From contig CAVTZH010000004.1 in NCBI GenBank assembly GCA_963739175.1, positions 1 through 64,000 on the forward strand: a DNA stretch of 64,000 bases, read 5' to 3'. Both the position numbers and the translations under genes were made by a program. Source of the stretch: VAZQ01 sp963739175 (GTDB lineage Bacteria > Pseudomonadota > Alphaproteobacteria > Rhizobiales > Xanthobacteraceae). The notes under the pieces were generated by a model. It did no database searches. It saw only the letters and a program-made list of their open reading frames with translations, and was not told where the DNA came from. Below, in pieces: positions 8,315-16,961 of this stretch (position 1 is its first letter; each line of letters starts with the position of its first letter).

Positions 8315-8387
8315 ATTTGCCCGGCCGCCATCCACGGCATAGTCTCCCCGCGCCCCGGAAAGCCCAAGCGTTTGAGGAGAGTAGCGC

Positions 8388-9008
8388 GTGGAGTTCGACA
8401 ATTCCTTTGAAGTGCCGCTGAAGCCGGCGGAAGCCTGGACCGTGCTGATGGATATCCGGCGCATCGCGCCGTGCATGCCGGGCGCCGAGCTTACCGAGAT
8501 CGTCGACGAGAAGAACTACAAGGGCAAGGTCGCGGTGCGGCTCGGCCCGGTGGCGCTCGCTTTCGCCGGGCTGGTAACGTTCGAGGAGATCGACAACGCC
8601 AACCGCACCGCACGGGTGAAGGCGCAGGGCACCGACTCCAAGGGTCGCGGCGGCGCCAATGCGACGGCATCTTTCCGCGTCGAGGACGGGGCGGCCGGCG
8701 GCTCGAAGGTGCTGGTGCACACCGATCTCACGCTGTCGGGCTCGGTCGCGCAATACGGCCGCGGCGTCGGCATGATCCAGACCACCGCCGCGCAGATCAT
8801 AAATCAGTTCGCCAGCAACCTGAAAGCGAAGATTGCGCGCGAGGGTGCTGCGACGCCTGCGCAACAGGCGCCGGGACAAGCGCAACCGCCGTCTTCCGCG
8901 TCGCCAGCCGCGCCACCACCGGCGGCCAAGCCGATCTCCGGCTTTTCGCTGATGGCGAAAGTGCTGTGGGCGTCGATCCTGAAGCTGTTCGGCCGCAGCC
9001 CGTCCTGA
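8388..9008 (+). CDS. CoxG-like SRPBCC protein
   Basis: 206 aa from GTG 8388 (GAGGAG upstream). Residues 1-145 match the carbon monoxide dehydrogenase subunit G / polyketide-cyclase-like fold: VPLKPAEAWTVLMDIRRIAPCMPGAELTEI and YKGKVAVRLGPVALAFAG. A Pro/Ala/Gln-rich linker (about 150-183) is followed by a hydrophobic tail (SLMAKVLWASILKLFG), which could anchor it to the membrane. CoxG proteins help recruit molybdenum hydroxylases to the membrane, but no coxLMS genes are present here. It is followed two bases later by a GNAT gene. Confidence 0.85.
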   Translation: MEFDNSFEVPLKPAEAWTVLMDIRRIAPCMPGAELTEIVDEKNYKGKVAVRLGPVALAFAGLVTFEEIDNANRTARVKAQGTDSKGRGGANATASFRVEDGAAGGSKVLVHTDLTLSGSVAQYGRGVGMIQTTAAQIINQFASNLKAKIAREGAATPAQQAPGQAQPPSSASPAAPPPAAKPISGFSLMAKVLWASILKLFGRSPS

Positions 9009-9009
9009 C

Positions 9010-9510
9010 ATGACGACAGCCGGTATCGAGATCAGTGTTGCGACGGCGAACGACGTCGCCGGCATTCTCGATTTGCAGGAGCGCAATCTGCGCAAGAACG
9101 GCGGCGCGCTTTCGGTGCCGATGTCGCGGGAATGGCTGCATGCCGCGATCAACGGGATGCCGATCATCGTGGCCCGCCGCGATGGAGAAGTGGTCGGTTA
9201 TGTCGTGTCGTCGGCGCTTGCCGATCAATCGGCCGATCCGATCCTTGACGGGATGCTGCAAGCCCATCCGGGCGCGCCGGGGTCTTATGTCTACGGACCG
9301 ATTTGCGTGGCCGAGAGCGATCGCGGGCAGGGGGTTGCCCGCGCGATATTCGAGGCGCTGAAGGCGCAGCTCCCGGGTCGCGAGGGCTTTACCTTCATCC
9401 GCGCCGACAACGCGGTGTCGCGCAAGGTCCACGCCGGCATGGGTATGCGCGAGGCGGCGACGTTTACCGTCGCCGGCGTAGGCTACGTCGTCGTCGCCTA
9501 TGTCGGCTGA
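9010..9510 (+). CDS. GNAT-family N-acetyltransferase
   Basis: 166 aa. The N-terminus reads IEISVATANDVAGILDLQERNLRKNGG. The acetyl-CoA binding region is YGPICVAESDRGQGVARAIFEALKAQLPG near residues 96-124, the R/Q-G-x-G-x-A/G loop of GNAT enzymes. The C-terminal FTVAGVGYVVVAYVG resembles the closing strands of this fold. It lies immediately after the CoxG-like gene, so the two are probably an operon. The acceptor is unknown. Confidence 0.82.
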   Translation: MTTAGIEISVATANDVAGILDLQERNLRKNGGALSVPMSREWLHAAINGMPIIVARRDGEVVGYVVSSALADQSADPILDGMLQAHPGAPGSYVYGPICVAESDRGQGVARAIFEALKAQLPGREGFTFIRADNAVSRKVHAGMGMREAATFTVAGVGYVVVAYVG

Positions 9511-9522
9511 CGCAAGCGCTTG

Positions 9523-9623
9523 TAGCCCGGATGGAGCCATAAAGCGCGTTCACGCGCGTCTTTGACACGCTATGGCGAAATCCGGGGCGTCCGTCCCGCA
9601 TTGCGCTCCGCTCCATGCGGGCT
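9523..9623. repeat. Intergenic palindromic element
   Basis: TAGCCCGGATGGAGC at 9523-9537 pairs with GCTCCGCTCCATGCGGGCTA at 9604-9623, with ATCCGGGG inside. This resembles the dispersed palindrome often seen after genes in Bradyrhizobium relatives. It sits between the convergent GNAT and cupin genes and may act as a terminator. Confidence 0.6.
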
Positions 9624-9634
9624 AAAAGCTGTAT

Positions 9635-10174
9635 CTATACAGGCGCGGCGTCGATCAGCACGAACGCCACATAGCAGGGATCGTCGGTGCGGTTGCTCCA
9701 GGCGTGGTTGGTGCCGCGCTGGATCAGCACGTCGCCGGCCTTGAGCAGCACCTCGCCTTCGTCCATCAGCGCGTAGATCTCGCCCGACAGCACGATCGCA
9801 TAGTCGACCGAGCTGGTCTTGTGGAAGCCGAGATGACGCGCGCCGCTGCTCTTGTCGGCGGCCGCCACCCGGCCGGAGCCGTCGTCCGGCGCGGCAAGCT
9901 CGGCGGCGAGCGACTTGAGCCGTTCCTTGTCCGGCGGATATGCGATGATGCGGAAGACGCTGCCGTCCTTGGGTGGCGGCAGGCGAAAGCCGCGCGCGAT
10001 GGCGTCGTCATTGCTGCGGTTGTCGGCAGGCGTGGACGTCGTCTCCCACAACTCCATCACGATGGCGCTGCCGGTGCTGCGCTGGAACACGTGCGGCGTC
10101 GGCGCGTCCGCGATGAAGATCGACTTGCCCTCGGCGTTGTGGCCGGTGACGACGCGGCGGGGGACTCTCGGCAT
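9635..10174 (-). CDS. Cupin-domain protein
   Basis: 179 aa. The N-terminus reads MPRVPRRVVTGHNAEGKSIF; the cupin core lies at about 110-170 with VDYAIVLSGEIYALMDEGEVLLKAGDVLIQRGTNHAW. This RRVVTGH...G plus C-terminal cupin arrangement is a known group of single-cupin proteins found with aromatic catabolism genes; no activity is established. The core keeps Glu and His ligands but is weaker than the metal sites of the cupins at 2240-4555. It stands alone on this strand. Confidence 0.78.
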   Translation of the reverse strand: MPRVPRRVVTGHNAEGKSIFIADAPTPHVFQRSTGSAIVMELWETTSTPADNRSNDDAIARGFRLPPPKDGSVFRIIAYPPDKERLKSLAAELAAPDDGSGRVAAADKSSGARHLGFHKTSSVDYAIVLSGEIYALMDEGEVLLKAGDVLIQRGTNHAWSNRTDDPCYVAFVLIDAAPV

Positions 10175-10276
10175 GTATGCTCCAGGAAATTCGTAGACGC
10201 GCGAATGCGCAAATAGATGAGACCGCGCCGCGAAGGATGGCGGAGCGGCGTCGTCACTATAACAGTCTGCCGGAAA

Positions 10277-11311
10277 TCAGAATGTGGATTTCAGCCGCAG
10301 GTGATCGAGGCGGTTCATCGACTTGATGTCGATCCGCTTGATGCCGCTGTCCTGCAACAGGTCGAGCGGCACCGAGGCGCCGGCGCCGCCTAGCGACCAG
10401 ACTTTGCGATAGAAGTCGGCGAGCGAGCGTGGCGTCTCGCCGTTGACGGCGATGACGATGTCGCCGGCATGAACGCCGGCTCGCTCGGCCGGACCATCAC
10501 CGGTGACGCGGCTCACAAAGATGCGGCCACGAATTTCCTCCGCATTGAGGCCGAGCCACGGCCGGCCGGGGCCGGTGACGCGGCCGCTCGAAAGCAGGTC
10601 GGCCATGATCGGCGGCAACAGGTCGATCGGCACATACATGTTGCCGGGAAGGTTCTTGCCCTGGCCGGTGGCATCGCCAACCACCAGCGAGCCGACGCCG
10701 ACGAGCTTGCCGTCGCGCGATACCAGCGCGGCGCCGCTCCATTCCGAATGGGCAGGGGCAGTGAAGATCGCGCCCGGGATGAGGTATTCCCAGCCGGCGG
10801 CAAATTCGCGCCGTGACATGACATAAGCCGGTGCGATGCCGGCGCGGCCGCCGAAGCTCGCCGCCAGCACCTGATCCTGCTCCTTGAGGTCGCCGGATTT
10901 GCCAAGCGCGAGCGGCTTGACCTTGAGCGGCTCGGCGGCGCGCAGCAGGCCGAAGCCGGTGTCGTGGTCGTAGCCGACCACATCGGCGGCGGTCTTGCGG
11001 CCGGAATTGGTGAGAACTTCGGCGGAATGCGCCTCGACCATCAGATAGCCGATGGTGAGGATCAGGCCCTTGTCGTCGATAACGATGCCGGAGCCGGCGC
11101 GCTGCTGGCCGAGCCCTTTGACCGTGCGCCCCTCGGGATTGATGTAGGTCTTGATCTGCACCACCGCCGAAAGCAACTCATCGGCGGCAATGTTCGGCGC
11201 CGTGTTCTGCGCAGCAGCCTGCGCGCCCGCGACCAGCGCGAGCGCAGCGGCGACAAAAATCCTGCGGCCCCAGGACGAGGGGCGATGATTTTCGCAACGA
11301 ATGATTCGCAT
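10277..11311 (-). CDS. HtrA/DegP-like S1C protein with degenerate catalytic triad
   Basis: 344 aa from ATG 11311, which places a normal signal peptide at the N-terminus (RRIFVAAALALVAGAQAAAQ); ATG 11353 would add 14 residues. The trypsin-like domain is recognisable (AGSGIVIDDKGLILTI, then VGYDHDTGFGLLR, then HSEWSGAALVS), followed by a PDZ domain (PWLGLNAEEI...RAGVHAGDIVIAVNGETPRSLADFYRKVW). The His normally found in the TN-x-HV motif is replaced in TIGYLMV, and the Asp position reads G/F. Only the Ser remains. It is probably a periplasmic protein without protease activity. Confidence 0.8.
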   Translation of the reverse strand: MRIIRCENHRPSSWGRRIFVAAALALVAGAQAAAQNTAPNIAADELLSAVVQIKTYINPEGRTVKGLGQQRAGSGIVIDDKGLILTIGYLMVEAHSAEVLTNSGRKTAADVVGYDHDTGFGLLRAAEPLKVKPLALGKSGDLKEQDQVLAASFGGRAGIAPAYVMSRREFAAGWEYLIPGAIFTAPAHSEWSGAALVSRDGKLVGVGSLVVGDATGQGKNLPGNMYVPIDLLPPIMADLLSSGRVTGPGRPWLGLNAEEIRGRIFVSRVTGDGPAERAGVHAGDIVIAVNGETPRSLADFYRKVWSLGGAGASVPLDLLQDSGIKRIDIKSMNRLDHLRLKSTF

Positions 11312-11429
11312 CAAGGGAAGCCTTGTCTCAGGGCGAATCCCAGCAAGCCCCATCTTAACGCCGAGGGGTGGTTGCCGCCAGCGGCGCTGCGGCCGCCGGC
11401 GGTCAACTTGTGGAGAGAATGAGTTCCAG

Positions 11430-12365
11430 CTACGGCTCGAGCGAGGCCGAATACGCCGAAAGCGCGATCATGTCGTCGATCGTGAGCTTCTCGACCACGG
11501 CCTTCATCAGCGCCATCGCGTCGCCTTTGCGGCGGCCCTGCTGCATGTCGTAGAGCTGCCGGAACAGGTAAGTCGGATCGCGACCGGCGACGCCGGGGAC
11601 CTCGCCGAGGCCCTTGAGGCCCGCTCCGTGGCAGATTCCGCAGGCGATCGTCTTGCCGTTGCCGCCGGCGGCGAGCGCCTTGCCGTTCGCGACGCTGCCC
11701 GGCGGCACGTAGGCGACGAAATTGGATTTCGGGTTGCGGCGCTGCGCACCTTCGGCGCTATCCGGAATGATGATGATGCGGGCGCCGATCGGCTCGTCGC
11801 CACCCTCCGGGCTCGCGTAACGCATGCCGCCGCCGCCGACGAAGCTCTTCGGCGCGGTTGGGCTTTCGACGACCTTCTGTCGCGAATGCGGCTTCAGCGA
11901 CGCGTAATATTCGCTCGACGTGCGGATCTCCTCGTCGTTCATCGCCTTGGCGATGTCGATCATGGTGGCGGCGCGCAGGCCGACGCGGTTGCCGTTCTTG
12001 TACTCCTCCATCGAGCGGATGATGTAGCGCACCGGGAGGCCGGCCATGTTGGCGGATTCAGGATGACCGCCGCCGGTCGGCAGATGGCAGAGCGCGCAGG
12101 CGCGGACGCCCGGCTGCCGGCCGGTCGAGACCGCCGCCGGCATGGGCGGATGCTCGTCGGGGAACCAGTCCGGCGGGCTGAAGTTGTCGCCAATTTGCGC
12201 CGCCGTGTATTGCTTCTTGCTGCCCGGCACGCTGAGCATCTTTTCCTTGTCGGGCGGGCCTTTGCCCTTCGGCGTCACCGGATAGGCCCAGTCCATCCCC
12301 TCGACCGCCAACGCGAAACTGGCGGCGCAGGCGAGCACCATTGCGGTGGACAGAATCCTCCTCAT
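11430..12365 (-). CDS. Exported di-haem cytochrome c
   Basis: 311 aa from ATG 12365, with GGGAGGGAAG just upstream; the frame is open further but homology and the signal peptide (RRILSTAMVLACAASFALAVEG) begin here. Two CxxCH haem sites are present, CALCH near residue 90 and CGICH near residue 250, one in each half, as in two-domain periplasmic cytochromes c. It should carry electrons in the periplasm. A partner is not adjacent: its neighbours are a pseudo-protease on the same strand and a glyoxalase-like gene divergently transcribed. Confidence 0.85.
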   Translation of the reverse strand: MRRILSTAMVLACAASFALAVEGMDWAYPVTPKGKGPPDKEKMLSVPGSKKQYTAAQIGDNFSPPDWFPDEHPPMPAAVSTGRQPGVRACALCHLPTGGGHPESANMAGLPVRYIIRSMEEYKNGNRVGLRAATMIDIAKAMNDEEIRTSSEYYASLKPHSRQKVVESPTAPKSFVGGGGMRYASPEGGDEPIGARIIIIPDSAEGAQRRNPKSNFVAYVPPGSVANGKALAAGGNGKTIACGICHGAGLKGLGEVPGVAGRDPTYLFRQLYDMQQGRRKGDAMALMKAVVEKLTIDDMIALSAYSASLEP

Positions 12366-12524
12366 CGCTTCCCTCCCGTATTTTTTGTTTCGTCGAGGGA
12401 TTGTGCGACCCGGAGAAGCCCACAAGCAAGTGGGTTGGATACGATTCCTGGCGTGGCCTTGTTTGGGGCGCGCGACTTGCCTACGATTGAAACTATTGCA
12501 GCAGATCAAGAATGGAGGAACTCC

Positions 12525-12935
12525 ATGCCCAAGATCCGTCACCTCGCCATCAAGACCAAGGACCCGGAGCGGCTGGCAAAATTCTACGAAGAAGTGTTCG
12601 GGATGAAGTGCATCCATTCCGAGAAGAGCGGCGCCCGCTACATGAGCGACGGCTATCTCACGCTCGCGATCCTGCGCAACCGCGGTGACGCGACCCCGAG
12701 CGGCATCAATCATTTCGGCTTCCAGGTCGACGATCTCGCCGACATCGAAGCCAAGCTCGCCAAGTGGGACGAGCCCGTGACCGAGCGGCCGTCGACGCGG
12801 CCGTTCGCCGAGCATCGCGCCATGGATCCGGACGGCAATCTGTTCGACATTTCCGTTCACGGTTTTGACGACGTGGAATACGCGGCCGACCGGCAGGGCA
12901 AGGCGAAGAAGGCTCCCGAGAAGCAGCCGGCCTGA
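12525..12935 (+). CDS. Glyoxalase/VOC-fold protein
   Basis: 136 aa from ATG 12525, with GGAGG nine bases upstream. It starts MPKIRHLAIKTKDPERLAKFYEEVFG, the first beta-alpha-beta module with its metal-ligand His. The second module has INHFGFQVDDL and the closing AMDPDGNLFDISVHG. Single-domain VOC proteins dimerise to form metal-dependent dioxygenases, isomerases or lyases; the substrate is not evident. The Lys-rich tail (GKAKKAPEKQPA) is atypical for the family. A Bug receptor gene follows after six bases. Confidence 0.82.
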   Translation: MPKIRHLAIKTKDPERLAKFYEEVFGMKCIHSEKSGARYMSDGYLTLAILRNRGDATPSGINHFGFQVDDLADIEAKLAKWDEPVTERPSTRPFAEHRAMDPDGNLFDISVHGFDDVEYAADRQGKAKKAPEKQPA

Positions 12936-12941
12936 CGGCTT

Positions 12942-13965
12942 GTGCGCTTTGCACGCGCCGCCAGTGTGAGCGTCGTTGCGCTGCTCGCGGTTGCGGGCGG
13001 CGCACGCGGCGCAGGATTTCTATGCCGGCAAGACGCTGACCGTGATCGCCGGATTTCCGCCCGGCGGCGGCGTCGACGGCGAGATGCGGGTGCTGACGAG
13101 GTATCTCGCCAAATACATTCCGGGACAGCCGGCCATCGTCTCGCGCAACATGCCGGGCGCCGGCGGCATCGTGCTCGCCAACCATCTCTACAATGCCGCC
13201 GCCGCGGACGGGCTTATCATCGGCTTCCCGGGGCGCAGCGGTTTCCTGTTGAGCAACGTCGTGCCGCAGGGCGGCATCAGCTACGACCTCACGCGCTTCT
13301 CCTATGTCGGCGGTGCCGGCAGCGCCGCGAACGCGCTATGGCTGCATCGCCGCACCGGCGTGACCTCGCTCGCCGAGCTCAAGCGCACCAAGAAGGAGAT
13401 CGTGATCGGCGCTCTCCATGCACGCTCCGAGAACGCCATCGCGCCGCGGGTTCTTGCCTCCTACGAAGGCTGGCCGCTCAAAGTCGTCACCGGCTATCCC
13501 GGCTTCAACGAGGTGCTGATCGCGCTCGAGCGCGGAGAGGTTGACGGGCTGTTCTCACACGAAGGGAGCGTCGCGAATTCGCGTCCCGATCTGCTTGCGA
13601 GCGGCGCGGTGAAGGCGATCGTGCAATCCTTCGAGGCGTTTCCGGGCGTGCCGGTGCTTTCCGAGGTGGTGGCCGATCCGAATGCGCGGGCGCTGCTCGG
13701 CCTCGTCACCACGCCGAGCCAGATCGGACTGCCGCTGCTTGGGCCGCCGGGCGTTCCGCTTGAGCGGCTTGAAATCCTGCGTGCGGCCTATCAGCGGCTG
13801 ATGGATGACAAGGACTATCGGGCCGAAGCCGACAAGCGCGGCCTGCCGGTCGGGCGCGCACTGTCCGGTGCCGAGCTGCACAAGTTGATCGTGACGAGCC
13901 TGTCCGTCGTGCCCGACCGTGTCGCCAAGGAATATATGGCGTTTGCCGGCATCAAGGCCGAGTGA
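12942..13965 (+). pseudogene. Bug/TctC periplasmic receptor, frame broken near 13010
   Basis: From GTG 12942 the frame encodes a signal peptide (RFARAASVSVVALLAVAGGA). The mature protein, beginning QDFYAGKTLTVIAGFPPGGGVDGEMRVLTRYLAKYIPG, continues in another frame from about 13010 to 13965. Restoring one base near 13010 joins them. A start at GTG 12976 would give an uninterrupted product but lose the signal peptide. This belongs to the variant branch with FYxGK...PGGGxDxxxR found also at 31125 and 58439. It should bind a carboxylate ligand in the periplasm; transporter membrane subunits are not adjacent. Confidence 0.82.
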
Positions 13966-14068
13966 CGTTCGTGGTGCGCGTGGAGCGCGGCGTTCGAAGC
14001 GGTCGCGGAAAACTGAATCGCGCGGCGACCGTTTCCGATGCCGCGCGATCGCTTTCAAGATATCCGAT

Positions 14069-14087
14069 GCAACGCGTTCAGCGTTGC
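14069..14087. terminator. Short hairpin between convergent genes
   Basis: GCAACGC-GTTCA-GCGTTGC forms a perfect seven-base-pair stem. It lies between the Bug gene ending at 13965 and the glycine-repeat gene ending at 14101. There is no clear T-run, so intrinsic termination is only a possibility. Confidence 0.35.
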
Positions 14088-14100
14088 CCGTCAGTCCCCA

Positions 14101-14999
14101 TTATTGAGGAGCCGGCACACCTTGGGGCGGCTGGCCGTCTTCCGTCGGGCAGTATTGCACGCAGACCGACGCAGTGCCGCCGCCGTCCATCGGAACGTCC
14201 GCCAACCGGAGCTCGCAGCCTTCCGCGGTCACGCCCGTGCACACGTTGGGCGTCGCGGCCACCGCCGGATATCCGGTGGCGTAGTAGCGGCGTCCAGAAA
14301 TCGCGATCGCTCCGAGCGTCACCGGGAGCGCGCTGATGGCGACGATGCGCCGCGTGCGCCCGCCCCATCGTACGTAACGTGGACCGGAGACAACGACCAC
14401 CGACCGGCCGCCGATGACGGCTACGCCCGGACCACCCATTCCGCCCATTCCACCAGCGCCGCCCATTCCGCCGCCACCGCCACCGCCACCCATACCGCCG
14501 CCGCCGCCGCCACCACCGCCACCCATTCCGCCGCCGCCACCGCCGCCACCCATTCCGCCGCCGCCACCGCCACCACCCATTCCGCCACCGCCACCGCCAC
14601 CACCACCCATTCCGCCGCCGCCACCGCCGCCGCCCATTCCGCCACCACCGCCGCCGCCCATTCCGCCGCCGCCACCGCCGCCCATTCCGCCACCACCGCC
14701 GCCGCCCATTCCGCCGCCGCCACCGCCGCCCATTCCGCCGCCGCCACCGCCGCCCATTCCGCCACCGCCACCGCCGCCCATTCCACCACCGCCGCCGCCC
14801 ATTCCACCGCCACCACCGCCGCCCATACCGCCCCACCCATGCCGCCCATGCCAGCTTCGGCAACGACGATGTTTTCAGGCGATTGGGCTGGTGCTCTGGT
14901 CGCGGCCTCGGTCGACGACTGGCCGGCGTATGCGCCCGGCGCCGTAGCCATCCCGGCGATGCCAATTCCCGCGAGGGCGCCGATAACGATGCGGTTCAT
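14101..14999 (-). pseudogene. Exported glycine-repeat protein, frame broken near 14832
   Basis: The N-terminus from ATG 14999 (GGAGA upstream) is a signal peptide, NRIVIGALAGIGIAGMATAPGAYA, followed by ENIVVAEAGMGGMGG. From about 14830 the continuation is in another frame: some 125 residues of MGGGGGG-type repeats (14440-14830), mostly 24-bp units of Met plus six to eight Gly. A cysteine-containing C-terminus follows (RYVRWGGRTRR...CTGVTAEGCELRL...VCVQYCP). One base lost from the CCCC run at 14831-14834 explains the break. It is probably a secreted or surface protein; no known family was recognised. Confidence 0.7.
14440..14830 (-). repeat. Coding tandem repeat of Met plus poly-Gly units
   Basis: On the minus strand the unit is ATG followed by six to nine glycine codons (GGC/GGT), about 21-30 bp long and repeated about fifteen times. 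Interruptions differ only in GGC/GGT choice and glycine number, so the tract probably expands and contracts by slippage. It forms the central domain of the exported protein at 14101-14999. Confidence 0.85.
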
Positions 15000-15121
15000 A
15001 AAATTCTCCGTTGTGATGAGATGTAAAGTTTTCCGGCCAAGTACATGCCTCATAACACACGTGCCTGTCGGAGAATACGAGAATACCGCACGAAACGGTG
15101 GCACGCGCCAGGCGAGCGCAA

Positions 15122-16129
15122 TCACGGGCGCAGCGCCGGCATCACCTCGCGCACGAACAGGTCGATCGAGCCCAACGCCTCCGCGAGGCTCATGTCGCCG
15201 AACACGAACTGCCCGACCGAATAATTGACGCCGGCTTCGGCCAGCTGCGCCCGCAGCATCTTGATGCAGGTGGCGGGCGTGCCGGCGACGCCGCGCCCAC
15301 CGTCCATGATCTCGTCGAACTCGCGCGCACGTTCGCCCTGCGTCGGCACCGTGCCGTGCTTGCGCCAGAGATGATGGAAGCTGTCGTGCCACACCTTGTA
15401 GGCGCGGCGTGCCAGCGCCAACGCCGCCGCGTCGCTCTCGCCGACGACGATGAAGCGGCCGAGGCCGAGTTTCGGCAACGGCTTGTCGCCGTGCGCATCC
15501 TTCCAGGCGGCGCGATAGCTGTCAGTGAGCTTGCGCGTATCGGAGCTGGTGCTCAGCGAAACAAAATTGTGGCCGTTGCGCGCGGCGCGGGCCGCGCTGT
15601 CGGCGCTCGACGCGCCAATCCATATCGGCGGGTGCGGCTTCTGCAACGGTTCGAGCTCCATCGGCACCTTATCGAATGAGAAGAACTTGCCTTTGAAGGT
15701 CACCGCCTTCTGCGTGAGGCCCTGCATCATCACCTGCCGGATGTCTTCATAACGCTCCAGCCGCTCGGCGGGATCGACGCCGAACCCTTTGGTTTCGAGC
15801 GGCGAGATACCGCGCCCGATGCCGACCTGCATGCGCCCCTGGCTCATCTGGTCGAGCATGCAGATCTCTTCCGTGATCCGCAGCGGATGATAGAGCGGCA
15901 GCGTGTAGACCAGCGGTCCGAAGCGGAGGTGTTTGGTACGCTGCGCGACGCCGGCGAGGTAGACCGCCGGCGATGCGGCGAGGCCGAGCGGCGTCTGGTG
16001 GTGCTCGGCGACGTGATAGCAGTAGAAGCCGCCGCGATCGTAGGCTTCGACGATCTTGAAACGGCTGTCGTAGAATTCCTGCAACGGCACGCCGCTCGCG
16101 TCGACGTGGTCGAAAATGCCGAATTCCAT
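15122..16129 (-). CDS. LLM-class flavin-dependent oxidoreductase
   Basis: 335 aa. MEFGIFDHVDASGVPLQEFYDSRFKIVEAYDRGGFYCYHVAEHH is the luciferase-like N-terminus with the substrate-pocket His pair. VGIGRGISPLETKGFGVDPAERLERYEDI follows near residue 102. It should oxidise a small substrate using FMNH2 or F420-type flavin chemistry. It is followed (in transcription order preceded) on the minus strand by acetyltransferase, enoyl-CoA hydratase, Bug receptor and UbiD-type genes, so it may be the last gene of one catabolic operon. ATG 16129 is the natural start. Not closely similar to the LLM protein at 1091. Confidence 0.86.
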   Translation of the reverse strand: MEFGIFDHVDASGVPLQEFYDSRFKIVEAYDRGGFYCYHVAEHHQTPLGLAASPAVYLAGVAQRTKHLRFGPLVYTLPLYHPLRITEEICMLDQMSQGRMQVGIGRGISPLETKGFGVDPAERLERYEDIRQVMMQGLTQKAVTFKGKFFSFDKVPMELEPLQKPHPPIWIGASSADSAARAARNGHNFVSLSTSSDTRKLTDSYRAAWKDAHGDKPLPKLGLGRFIVVGESDAAALALARRAYKVWHDSFHHLWRKHGTVPTQGERAREFDEIMDGGRGVAGTPATCIKMLRAQLAEAGVNYSVGQFVFGDMSLAEALGSIDLFVREVMPALRP

Positions 16130-16156
16130 GCTAGCTCCCCGATCCGGCCGACTGTC

Positions 16157-16960
16157 TCAGGGCGGCGAGGGGCGCGTCAAGCTTGCGCGCGCATCCTCGC
16201 ATTGCTCGCAGCCGGCCCCGGCGGGATGCAGGAACATCACTGGGTCGCGCTTGAGATGTTCGACGGCAATGCGGACGATGTCCTGCGCCCGGGCGAGCCG
16301 CGCATGGGCGTAGCCGACGCGCCCCTCGCTCTGAAGGTTGCGCGAACGCAGCCAGTCGTCCGCCAACGCAAAGCGCTCGCAGCAGTGATCGTTCTCGCCG
16401 TAGTCGATGCGGACTGGACGCCCATCCTTGAGCACCGTGCAGTGTCGCGGAACGCGGTAGGGGACGCCGGCGAGGATTTCGGCCAGGTGCAAAGTTGTGT
16501 TCTCGCCATGGCTGCAGCCGAGCAGCAGCACCTGGCCGTCGAGATCGTGGACGCGCCCGACCGGACTTGCGGCGCCGTGTGGTGGCAGCGGGAGTGGGTC
16601 GGCGGTGATTGCGTCAGCCTGCGGCCCTACCGCTGCAAAGGCGAACGGATGATTGCTGCGCATAACGCCAGGAAGCCGCCAGAACATTTGCGCGACGGCG
16701 CCAAGGTCTGTTGCAGATGGCGACGTTGCCGGATCGAACGGCGCGTCGTCGTTGTCCGACATTGACGGCATCACCAAAGTGCCGTCCGGCCCGAGCGCGT
16801 CGCGCAGCGCCGCGATCAGGCCGAGCGGCCCGGATTCGATGGGGCGCACCGCACGGAAGGAGGTGTGCACCAGCAGCACGCCGCCGGATTGGACGCCGAG
16901 CGCGCGCAGCTGATCTACGACAGCGGTCTTCGACAGTTCGGGCGGTGCGATCAAGGACAA
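16157..16960 (-). CDS. AAC(3)-family N-acetyltransferase
   Basis: 267 aa, the usual length for aminoglycoside 3-N-acetyltransferases. Signature segments are VLLVHTSFRAVRP near residue 29, DGTLVMPSMSDN near 59, VMRSNHPFAFAAVG near 99 and LLLGCSHGENTTLHLAE near 145, which includes the conserved His used for catalysis. Family members acetylate aminoglycosides, but chromosomal relatives can have other amine substrates. TTG 16960 immediately follows the TAG of the enoyl-CoA hydratase gene, so it is co-transcribed with catabolic genes. That setting argues for a metabolic role rather than a mobile resistance gene. Confidence 0.85.
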   Translation of the reverse strand: MSLIAPPELSKTAVVDQLRALGVQSGGVLLVHTSFRAVRPIESGPLGLIAALRDALGPDGTLVMPSMSDNDDAPFDPATSPSATDLGAVAQMFWRLPGVMRSNHPFAFAAVGPQADAITADPLPLPPHGAASPVGRVHDLDGQVLLLGCSHGENTTLHLAEILAGVPYRVPRHCTVLKDGRPVRIDYGENDHCCERFALADDWLRSRNLQSEGRVGYAHARLARAQDIVRIAVEHLKRDPVMFLHPAGAGCEQCEDARASLTRPSPP

Positions 16961-16961
16961 T

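Noticed and set aside
14440..14830. The regular repeats as a possible CRISPR array
   Set aside because: Units are 21-30 bp, contiguous and without unique spacers; they encode Met-Gly repeats.
14414..14947. A Pro-rich plus-strand frame of IPPPPPPP repeats
   Set aside because: It is the antisense of the Gly-repeat gene, which has a signal peptide and a conserved-looking Cys-containing C-terminus on the minus strand.
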